Shown here piece by piece: positions 34,712-40,855 of a DNA stretch of 43,457 nucleotides (positions are counted from its first letter, which is position 1; each line of letters opens with the position of its first letter). Below the pieces are notes generated by a model. That model was given only the letters and a program-made list of their open reading frames with translations. It was not told the origin of the DNA and ran no database searches. This stretch comes from Deltaproteobacteria bacterium (GTDB lineage Bacteria > Desulfobacterota > BSN033 > UBA1163), in the NCBI GenBank assembly GCA_020059605.1, contig JAGVBT010000113.1:1-43457 (forward strand), read 5' to 3'. A program made the translations under genes and the position numbers.

Positions 34712-34757
34712 ATTTGTTACCCCCTTTCTTTCTTATTTTGTGTCTCGACCTCTCTGT

Positions 34758-34773
34758 TCCAAGAAACGAGCCA
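34758..34773 (-). promoter_or_regulatory. Candidate sigma-54 promoter of the GcvH/HybAB operon
   Basis: On the minus strand TGGCTCGTTTCTTGGA matches the sigma-54 consensus (TGGCAYG-N4-TTGCW) at all but two positions. One mismatch falls in the important -12 GC (GG here). The expected start would be about 35 bases before the first GcvH-like ATG. An imperfect TCTAA/TTAGA inverted repeat at 34816-34838 could be an activator site. The sigma-54 regulator encoded in the same operon makes this attractive but unproven. Confidence 0.35.
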
Positions 34774-35101
34774 AAGTTTAACGTTTGCACAAAAATATCG
34801 AAAACCAATTCAATATCTAATGATTACAATTTGTTAGATGTTTTAAAAAATGGTTTAGAAGATTTATTTATATGGAGGATTAGGATGGGGATGTTGAATA
34901 TTTCTGCAACACTCTGGTGAGGTTCCCTTAACCGCTTAAAAAATATACAAATTTTACTGTTGAAAAAATCAATACCTGACTGTTAATTTTTTCAACACTT
35001 TTTGCCTTTAGTATTGTTAAAAAATGACCTTCTTCGCCTGTGAACCGCCGGGAAGAATAAGAAAGCGATACCTTTTTTCTTCAGCGATCCGCATTCCGAA
35101 T
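34774..35101. other. AT-rich intergenic region between dinB and the GcvH/HybAB operon
   Basis: About 330 AT-rich bases with no supported gene; a 68-codon plus-strand frame (34714-34920) has no family or start signal. It contains a TCTAA/TTAGA inverted repeat (34816-34838) and a perfect 12-bp inverted repeat (34958-34997). Confidence 0.5.
34958..34997. repeat. Perfect 12-bp inverted repeat downstream of dinB
   Basis: TGTTGAAAAAAT (34958-34969) and ATTTTTTCAACA (34986-34997) with a 16-base spacer. It could be an AT-rich terminator for dinB or an operator for the neighbouring operon. Low GC in the stem weakens the terminator reading. Confidence 0.45.
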
Positions 35102-36259
35102 TCAATAGAGCGAGGACCAGGTCAGGGTCCAGTCCCCGAACCGGTCGTTCACACGGTCAATGGCCTCAAGAAGGCTGTCTTTTTTCCCCCTGTTTTCAAA
35201 AAGATCCTTCTGGCCCCACTCTCTCTTTAAATGCGACACCCCCACCCCGAGAAGACGGATCGGTTTAGGATGGGAAATCGATTCAAAGAGCGCTTCGGAG
35301 TGGCGGAAGATTTCGTTCCCGCTGTTGATCCAACCGGGAAATGTCTTCTGCTTTGAAAAAGTATAAAAATCGGAATAACGGACCGTGAGGATAACCCTGC
35401 TTCCATAGAAACCCTCCTTCCTCATCCTTCGAGAGACTCTTTCGGAAAGTTGAAGAAGGACCTTCCTGAGGATATCCGGTTCCGAGGTATCCTTTTCGAG
35501 GGTGACGCTGTGGCTGATCGACTTTATGTTCTCTTCTTCGTCAAAAGGGAGGACGGGGCTATCGTCGAGACCTAACCCCATCTCATGCAGTCTCTTTCCG
35601 ATGACCCCAAACCGTTTCGTTAAAATTGAAGGAGGTATTCCCCCCAGCTGGCCGCAGGTGAGGATACCCATCCCCTGCAACTCCTTTGTTAACTTAGGCC
35701 CGATCCCGTGGAGTTTGGAGACGGGAAGCTCTCTCAGGATCTCCTCCACCTCTTCTTTCCGGAGGGTGGTTAAGCCGTCCGGTTTGTTCAGACGGGATTC
35801 CAGTTTCGCGAGCAACTTATTCGGAGCAATCCCGATGGAACAGGTGATTTGCTCCCTTTCCCGGATCTTCTCTTTGATCGATCGGGCGATATGGAAGGCC
35901 GATTTAAAAAGGAGGAGAGATCCGGAAACATCGAGATAGGCCTCGTCAATCGAGGCCACCTCAACCAGAGGGGTATATTCCTTAAGAATAGAAAAGATCC
36001 GGGCCGAGGTTCGGGTATATTTGGAATGATTTCCTTCTACGAGAATCAGCCGTGGACATTTTCTTTTTGCTTCCTGGACCGGCATCCCGGCCCGAATACC
36101 GAATGGCCTGGCTTCGTAATTGGCGGAGGTAACGACGCTTCGGGAAAGGGACCCGCAGACCGCGGCAGGTTTCCCTCGCAGGGATGGGTCGTCTCTCTGC
36201 TCCACCGAGATAAAGAAAGCATCCATATCGATATGAAGAATAATGCGATCGGCCATCAT
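35102..36259 (-). CDS. dinB: DNA polymerase IV (Y-family)
   Basis: A 385-residue translesion polymerase. The N-terminus IILHIDMDAFFISVEQRDDP holds the first catalytic Asp and the steric-gate region. VASIDEAYLDVS holds the second acidic pair near residue 105. GIAPNKLLAKLESRLNKPDG and the helix-hairpin-helix LHGIGPKLTKELQGMGI follow, then the little-finger domain. Length is normal. I saw no SOS box upstream. It is separated by 51 bases from hgcB and is probably an independent gene or a read-through tail of the hgc operon. Confidence 0.94.
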   Translation of the reverse strand: MMADRIILHIDMDAFFISVEQRDDPSLRGKPAAVCGSLSRSVVTSANYEARPFGIRAGMPVQEAKRKCPRLILVEGNHSKYTRTSARIFSILKEYTPLVEVASIDEAYLDVSGSLLLFKSAFHIARSIKEKIREREQITCSIGIAPNKLLAKLESRLNKPDGLTTLRKEEVEEILRELPVSKLHGIGPKLTKELQGMGILTCGQLGGIPPSILTKRFGVIGKRLHEMGLGLDDSPVLPFDEEENIKSISHSVTLEKDTSEPDILRKVLLQLSERVSRRMRKEGFYGSRVILTVRYSDFYTFSKQKTFPGWINSGNEIFRHSEALFESISHPKPIRLLGVGVSHLKREWGQKDLFENRGKKDSLLEAIDRVNDRFGDWTLTWSSLY

Positions 36260-36310
36260 TAAAAGGGCCCGAGGATTCAGGGATTCAAGGGGTCAAGGTT
36301 TTTTTTCGAT

Positions 36311-36658
36311 TCAACAACAACTGGAACGGCCGGGGCCTGCGGAACATTCAGGCGGATTGCCTTTCCCCCCTGAAGGTTCAATGTAACAGCAGGACTCTTT
36401 TTTCCTTCCGATCAGAGAGTTGATCACTGCGGCGGCACAGCCCACCCCCGATTGAACAATGAGTGCCTCAACCGGGCAATTTCGGGAACAGGCCCCGCAC
36501 TCCATGCAGGCATCCCGGTTGACGATCTCGGCCGTGCCATTGGTCAAACTGAAGACGGCATGAGGACAGACCTGTAAACACATCCCACACCCTACACATC
36601 TCTCTTGATTGAGGCTTAACGTCGTCACATCCTTCAGATACATGAACTGCCCCATCAT
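36311..36658 (-). CDS. hgcB: Mercury methylation ferredoxin HgcB
   Basis: A 115-residue ferredoxin with two [4Fe-4S] motifs, CVGCGMCLQVCP and CMECGACSRNCP. It also has the HgcB-type segment VQSGVGCAAAVINSL and a C-terminal vicinal Cys pair (GRSSCC at the very end), plus another Cys pair in KESCCYIEP. In known mercury methylators HgcB reduces the corrinoid of HgcA and its C-terminal cysteines bind Hg(II). It begins ten bases after the hgcA stop with AAGGAG in between. This is a strong call because of both the motif set and its neighbour. Confidence 0.93.
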   Translation of the reverse strand: MMGQFMYLKDVTTLSLNQERCVGCGMCLQVCPHAVFSLTNGTAEIVNRDACMECGACSRNCPVEALIVQSGVGCAAAVINSLIGRKKESCCYIEPSGGKGNPPECSAGPGRSSCC

Positions 36659-36668
36659 CGTAAACTCC

Positions 36669-37817
36669 TTACAGAATAAATTGGGCTCCTAACCAGAGGA
36701 GGAATCCAAGCATTCCCGCACTGATTTGAAAGGGAACGGCCCATCGCATCTCTTTTTTTACTCCCGAAAGGGAGGTGTAGGTTGAGGCGCCCGTAAAATT
36801 CATCGCTAAAAAAGCCGAGATCGGGAGGATGAGCAGAAACCAGGCAACCATTTCAAGCCGGCCCGCCCCGGTGGTAAGCCCGTTTAAACGAAAAGCCATA
36901 ATGAAGGAAAAAGCAATAAAACCCGTCGTCAGGCCTTTGATCGAAAAAGCCCGCCCCGGCAGCCAGGGGAGAAGCACCGGCGCCAAGATTCCACCTGCTA
37001 CAATCGCCATCAGAATGGACAGGGCTGAGAAAAGGCCATGGTTTAGGGCGCTTGCCGAACCTTCCCCCACATTCCCTAAATAAGATAGAACGAAAAAGAT
37101 GGAAATAACCGCCAATCCACCCTTGAAGGCGCCTACAAGCTCAATCGGGATGAGTGCGATGCGTTCAAGGATAGGAAAGGTTTTTAACCTCATCTCCGGA
37201 GTTGTTTTAAGTCTTGAGTCGAGGAACCTCGGCAAATCTGTTGACCGTATGGGACCATAGATCACTTTGAAGCCGGATAATTTTTTAACCTCGTGAGCAG
37301 CCACTCCCGGACCCGCCAGTTGAGGCAGGATCAATTCCCGGTGAGACACAATCCTAACAAGGCCGTTTGATTCGATTCGATGAACCAGCTCCGCCGTGCC
37401 GAAAGTCCCCTTTCCTGCCGCACACCAGACATTGATCCCTTTGGTATCGAGAACCAGAATCCACAGGTTCCGTCCGGGCAGGGCCTCACGAAGCCTATCA
37501 AAGCTCATCTTGTAATTGGCCGTAACCAGAACCGGAGAGCGATGATCGGGTCGGCCCAGGGCATAGAGGCCTGACTCAACCCTGTAATTCATCCGGCCGA
37601 TTCCCCAGCGGGCCTTGAAGGTTCCCAGATGATCGCTCGTGGTGAGAGAAGATGAAATCTGTGGTATCAAACCCGCCCGGGTTTGAAGAGAACCGGTCAC
37701 AAAGGGTTGATCAAAGATTGAAAGGCTCGCCTGAGCCTTTTCTATGGGGGGTCAACAGCGGGCGGCCCCGGATGGACCGTTTTCTTTTGTCTGCAGGTGA
37801 TGGATAGATTGATCCAT
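36669..37817 (-). CDS. hgcA: Mercury methylation corrinoid protein HgcA, with in-frame TGA (possible Sec)
   Basis: HgcA transfers a methyl group from its corrinoid to Hg(II). The cap-helix motif NVWCAAGKGTF is present, with its Cys as the cobalt ligand, followed by a C-terminal domain of about five membrane helices. A GTG at 37700 gives 343 residues. However, the same frame continues upstream through PFVTGSLQTRAG-like sequence to a TGA at 37752-37754 directly after a Cys codon. It then runs 20 further codons to an ATG at 37817 with AGGAGG/GGAG sites. The upstream abrB-like stop is 12 bases away. Read through, the protein has 382 residues with Sec at position 22 in a Cys-Sec pair. Alternatives are a nonsense mutation or sequencing error (TGT/TGC to TGA), or initiation at GTG. 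HgcA identity is secure; Sec is inferred. Confidence 0.9.
37721..37754 (-). promoter_or_regulatory. UGA codon plus SECIS-like hairpin in hgcA
   Basis: In the message, UGA (37754-37752) is followed after 19 bases by the loop AGGC, closed by a perfect 8-bp stem AAAGGCTC (37740-37733)/GAGCCTTT (37728-37721). Bacterial SECIS elements place an apical loop with conserved G at about this distance; in E. coli fdhF the loop AGGU is 17 bases after UGA. Spacing and loop resemble it. The stem could instead be an attenuator, but no T-run follows. Confidence 0.6.
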
Positions 37818-37829
37818 ATTATAAATCTC

Positions 37830-38102
37830 CTAAACCTCCTTCAACATCGGGCCGAGAAACCCTCGAACGCTTTCCGCGAGGTAATCCGTCTTGATCAGAT
37901 AGAGGCAACAAATCTCCCCGCCCTTGTCCCAGCTTACAATGGCCAGTTTGTCTCCAGCCCGCAATTTCGCCTTCTCCCTCAGTTCTTTGGGGAGGACCAT
38001 CTGGCCGCGCTCATCAACGGCGACGATCGACTCGACCTTGCAGCATCCCGTCTCCTTGCTCAGGGATGAGCAAAAGGCGGCCTTTCCATTCTTTTTTGGC
38101 AT
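37830..38102 (-). CDS. AbrB/SpoVT-like protein, first gene of the hgc operon
   Basis: A 90-residue protein with a swapped-hairpin AbrB domain: VESIVAVDERGQMVLPKELREKAKLRAGDKLAIV. Unusually it has five Cys, including two vicinal pairs (C20-C21 and C65-C66) and C11, which suggests metal or thiol sensing. It could be the regulator of the operon, binding the palindrome upstream, or an accessory protein of HgcAB. Its last codons contain the ribosome-binding site for hgcA (AAGGAGG). GGGAGGG precedes its own ATG. Confidence 0.8.
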   Translation of the reverse strand: MPKKNGKAAFCSSLSKETGCCKVESIVAVDERGQMVLPKELREKAKLRAGDKLAIVSWDKGGEICCLYLIKTDYLAESVRGFLGPMLKEV

Positions 38103-38143
38103 GAGGCACCCTCCCTGCGGCTTATTCTGATAATACGAATAAT

Positions 38144-38157
38144 TCAGATTAATCTGA
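38144..38157. promoter_or_regulatory. Palindromic operator candidate of the hgc operon
   Basis: TCAGATTAATCTGA is a perfect 14-bp palindrome just downstream of the predicted transcription start. It is nested inside a wider inverted repeat, TGATAATA (38128-38135)/TATTATCA (38165-38172), whose right arm covers the -10 box. The layout fits repression by a dimeric regulator such as the AbrB-like protein or an ArsR-type protein encoded elsewhere. Confidence 0.6.
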
Positions 38158-38165
38158 TTAAACTT

Positions 38166-38194
38166 ATTATCATTCAGGCCAGGGCATTTGTCAA
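38166..38194 (-). promoter_or_regulatory. Consensus sigma-70 promoter of the hgc operon
   Basis: On the minus strand TTGACA (38189-38194), a 17-base spacer and GATAAT (38166-38171). The start should be near 38159, giving a leader of about 57 bases to the abrB-like ATG at 38102. The palindrome 38144-38157 lies at about +2 to +16. Confidence 0.75.
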
Positions 38195-38300
38195 GCCCCG
38201 ATGAGAGGGGGGGTTGATCTTCCTCCTTATCCCTGATAAAAATAGGGAAACAAAATGAAGGAGGGATGGGCCGTCGAGGGGGGGGCGGCTTCCTTCTTTT

Positions 38301-38546
38301 TCAATCTCTTTTAAACCAATGCCTCATCTTTTCCCGGAATTTCTCCATCCGTTCATGGTGGTGGGGATAACGCTCTTCAAGGTGCTTTAAAAACCGTTTG
38401 ATGATTTCGCTCCGGGAGGAAAGGATAGCCAGGCCGATCATGATGAATAGGATTCCCTGAAGAATAGGAAGAAAGAGGCCAAGGATCCCTAATCCGATGA
38501 AGAACCAGCCGATGAGGATGATCCCGATTCGCTTGAATTCATTCAT
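38301..38546 (-). CDS. Small membrane protein with basic C-terminal tail
   Basis: An 81-residue protein starting MNEFKRIGIILIGWFFIGLG. It has two hydrophobic spans (RIGIILIGWFFIGLGILGLF and LQGILFIMIGLAIL), then an amphipathic, His- and Lys-rich tail (LKHLEERYPHHHERMEKFRE). It resembles small DUF454-like inner-membrane proteins, but the match is loose. A longer start at 38594 lacks support. Function is unknown. It diverges from the ECF sigma factor gene. Confidence 0.65.
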   Translation of the reverse strand: MNEFKRIGIILIGWFFIGLGILGLFLPILQGILFIMIGLAILSSRSEIIKRFLKHLEERYPHHHERMEKFREKMRHWFKRD

Positions 38547-38643
38547 TTGCTCAGCCTGAAGGAAGGTTTTACTATAAGAGGCAAATAAAATCAAGGCGAT
38601 TGAATATTTAGTCCCATTTTGCGTCTAACGAGGTAAGGGTCCG

Positions 38644-39213
38644 GTGAAAGATAGGGAAGCCGAACTGATCCTCCGGTGCCAGCAGGGGGATCATGAGGCA
38701 TTGAAGGAAATCTTCAACGAATACCATAAAAGGGTTTACCGGATTGCCTACGGAGTGCTGAGGCAGAGGGAAGACGCCCTCGATGTGGTTCAAGAGGTGT
38801 TCATCAAATTGTTCCGTTCGATTAAAAACTTCAAGGGAAAATCGGCTTTTTATACCTATCTTTACCGTTTGGCCATGAATACCGCCATTGACCAATCCCG
38901 GAGGGCGAAGAAGGCCGCTTTTTTGAGCTTGGATGAGGAGGGAGGGTATCAGCCGTCCGACCGGGATGAGAAAAGGCCTGATCATATCTTAGCCCGAAAA
39001 GAGATGGAGGGAAAGGTGAGATGGGCGATCGATCAACTTCCCCAGGATCAGAAGACAACCCTGATTTACAGGGAGATTGAAGAGCTTTCCTACCAGGAGA
39101 TCGCCGGGGCTATGGGATGTTCAGTCGGAACAGTCATGTCCCGTCTTCATTACGGAAGGAAGAAACTTCAGGATTTATTGAAGGACGTGATGAAAGAAAG
39201 GGTGGTAAAATGA
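38644..39213 (+). CDS. ECF-type RNA polymerase sigma factor
   Basis: A 189-residue sigma-70-family factor. Region 2 reads YHKRVYRIAYGVLRQREDALDVVQEVFIKLFR through FYTYLYRLAMNTAIDQSRR. Region 4 reads LPQDQKTTLIYREIEELSYQEIAGAMGCSVGTVMSRLHYGRKKL with a helix-turn-helix. The start is GTG at 38644 with GAGGTAAGG upstream. Its stop overlaps the anti-sigma ATG (ATGA), the usual sigma/anti-sigma arrangement. The target regulon cannot be read here; envelope stress is a common role. Confidence 0.92.
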   Translation: MKDREAELILRCQQGDHEALKEIFNEYHKRVYRIAYGVLRQREDALDVVQEVFIKLFRSIKNFKGKSAFYTYLYRLAMNTAIDQSRRAKKAAFLSLDEEGGYQPSDRDEKRPDHILARKEMEGKVRWAIDQLPQDQKTTLIYREIEELSYQEIAGAMGCSVGTVMSRLHYGRKKLQDLLKDVMKERVVK

Positions 39214-39722
39214 GAGATTCCTGTTCATCGATCTCACTCCTTTTAGAGAGATATTTCGACCGCGAGGCGTCCGATGGGGAGAGAACCCTTGTGGAAAGCC
39301 ACCTCCCGGATTGTCCGGGCTGCCGTGAGAAGTTGTGGTTGCTCCAGGGATTGAGAGAAACCATCAAGGCACCTATTGACGAGGCCCTCAAGGAAAAGAC
39401 CTTCCCATGGATGTGGGAGAAGATCGAGAGGGAAATCCGGACCGGGAGGAACCCATCCTGGAAAGATTCCGTTCGATCATGGCTTGATCTCTCTCCTCTC
39501 CTACGGAAAAAGGTCTGGGTTCCGGCGGTTGCGACCATCCTTGTTCTTTTTTTCATCACGGCCCAAATCTTCTTTAAAAAAATCCCTTCACATCCGGGCG
39601 CATCTGTTGTAGAATACGTGGAAAGTGAGACCCATAATGTGATGGTCTACGACATGGAAAAAGCGAAAGTCACGGTGATTTGGCTTTTCGAAGAACCGGA
39701 GGAAGAGACATTTTCATCATGA
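39210..39722 (+). CDS. Anti-sigma factor with zinc-finger motif
   Basis: A 170-residue protein. The N-terminus has the zinc-binding anti-sigma pattern (VESHLPDCPGCREKL: His, then CxxC). A single membrane span (VWVPAVATILVLFFITAQIFF, about residues 102-122) is followed by a short periplasmic part. Such proteins hold the sigma factor at the membrane. The gene starts within the sigma stop codon and its own stop overlaps the next ATG, so the three genes are coupled. Confidence 0.85.
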   Translation: MRDSCSSISLLLERYFDREASDGERTLVESHLPDCPGCREKLWLLQGLRETIKAPIDEALKEKTFPWMWEKIEREIRTGRNPSWKDSVRSWLDLSPLLRKKVWVPAVATILVLFFITAQIFFKKIPSHPGASVVEYVESETHNVMVYDMEKAKVTVIWLFEEPEEETFSS

Positions 39723-40165
39723 AAAGGACAGTTACCTTAACCATTTCTTTTGCCATCCTTTTTCTCTTCCTCGCTTCCGTAGCCTTTGGCCAGGTCCAGA
39801 CACGGTTCAGGGTGATCCGGGCTTCGAACATGGGAACAGGGGTCGATCCGTCCTTAAGGGATGTTCACGAACAGTTGGGATCCCTGTTTAGCTTCACCTC
39901 CTACCGCCTTCTAACCGATGAAACCCTTCATCTTTCTCTTCATCAACCAGCTTCCATCTCAGCCCGGGAGGGCCAGATCATCATAGAGACCACCCTGGAG
40001 GGAATGAGCAGGAGGGGCGCTGCCGAATTAAGAATAAGAGTCGGCCGTGAAGGGAGGGATATCCTCAACACACAGGTCAGGCTCTCCCCCGGGAGGACAG
40101 TCTTAATCGGAGGCCCGAAACTCCGCGAAGGGGTGATCATCTATGCCATCTCTTCACATTTCTGA
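39719..40165 (+). CDS. Exported secretin-short-domain-like protein
   Basis: A 148-residue protein with a signal peptide (TISFAILFLFLASVAFG). The mature part is rich in beta strands: RFRVIRASNMGTGVDPSLRDVHEQLGSLFSFTSYRLL and LSPGRTVLIGGPKL. The last segment resembles the secretin/TonB short-domain end (L.PG..V.IGG). As the third gene of the sigma/anti-sigma operon it may sense or form part of an envelope structure. The ATG overlaps the anti-sigma stop. Function is unknown. Confidence 0.65.
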   Translation: MKRTVTLTISFAILFLFLASVAFGQVQTRFRVIRASNMGTGVDPSLRDVHEQLGSLFSFTSYRLLTDETLHLSLHQPASISAREGQIIIETTLEGMSRRGAAELRIRVGREGRDILNTQVRLSPGRTVLIGGPKLREGVIIYAISSHF

Positions 40166-40279
40166 CCTGGAACCATTATCATCCATCACCCCCCTTATTC
40201 CGATCTGTTTGAATAAACTTCCTGATCCCACCGTCTAAATATACAAAAACAAGAAAATGGCCGAAAAGGAGGGATCATT

Positions 40280-40699
40280 ATGGCAAAGAAGTACATCTCA
40301 ATCGCTCTGGTATTAACCTTGATTTCTCTTTTTGCAGTCACCTCTGCGGATGCAGGGTCGAAAGGACGTCACCGGTGGCAAGGGGCTGGCATTGCCCTTG
40401 GGGCGCTTGCATTAGGGGGCTTCTTTGCCCATCAACTTTATGCCTACCCCCCGCCCCCTCCGCCTCCTTTTGTTTACTCCGTGCCACCGGAACCTTATGA
40501 TCCTCCGTCCTACGAGTATGTTCCGGGTCATTGGGAAACGGTTCGCGAATGGGTTCCGGGAACATGGGAAAAGGTCTGGGTGCCCGGCCATTATGACCGG
40601 TGGGGCAACTGGATTGCAGGCCACTATGTGGAAAGAAAAACCCCGGGACGATATGTCGAACGAAGGGTCTGGGTCGAAGGGCATTACCGCCGCTACTAA
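40280..40699 (+). CDS. Exported Pro/Tyr/Trp-rich repeat protein
   Basis: A 139-residue envelope protein with a signal peptide (VLTLISLFAVTSADA), a Gly/Ala-rich helix, a proline run (YPPPPPPPF) and then repeated W/Y-containing units: YVPGHWETVREW, VPGTWEKVW, VPGHYDRWGNW, IAGHYVERK and VEGHYRRY. Such units are known from YXWXGXW-type outer-envelope proteins. AAAAGGAGG lies before the ATG. It stands alone, followed by a hairpin repeat. Confidence 0.75.
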   Translation: MAKKYISIALVLTLISLFAVTSADAGSKGRHRWQGAGIALGALALGGFFAHQLYAYPPPPPPPFVYSVPPEPYDPPSYEYVPGHWETVREWVPGTWEKVWVPGHYDRWGNWIAGHYVERKTPGRYVERRVWVEGHYRRY

Positions 40700-40721
40700 A
40701 CCATCTTACTCATCTCTCATC

Positions 40722-40774
40722 CAGGGTCAGGTCTATATTGTTAGCGTTTCGCCAAATGAATAGACCTGACCCTG
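40722..40774. repeat. REP-like perfect inverted repeat
   Basis: CAGGGTCAGGTCTAT (40722-40736) and ATAGACCTGACCCTG (40760-40774) are a perfect 15-bp inverted repeat with a 23-base loop, 22 bases after a stop codon. This resembles REP/BIME hairpins mobilised by Y1-transposases. No transposase is nearby. It may also protect the upstream mRNA's 3' end. Confidence 0.65.
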
Positions 40775-40802
40775 TCCTCCTTTCATCCTCCCTATTTATG
40801 AA

Positions 40803-40830
40803 TTGACAAATGCGGCTATTCTGGTATTGT
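40803..40830 (+). promoter_or_regulatory. Promoter of the aldehyde:ferredoxin oxidoreductase gene
   Basis: TTGACA (40803-40808), a 16-base spacer and TATTGT (40825-40830). A GAGGAA ribosome-binding site (40845-40850) lies five bases before the ATG at 40856. Confidence 0.6.
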
Positions 40831-40855
40831 AATCCCAATTTCCTGAGGAAATCCC

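Noticed and set aside
36669..37700. hgcA starting at the GTG at 37700
   Set aside because: This start has no ribosome-binding site, leaves an unexplained 129-base gap after the abrB-like gene, and cuts through sequence that looks like conserved HgcA N-terminus. Kept only as an alternative.
37721..37740. Rho-independent terminator or attenuator inside the hgc operon
   Set aside because: The stem is strong but is followed by mixed sequence instead of a T-run, and it lies in an open reading frame at SECIS-like distance from a TGA.
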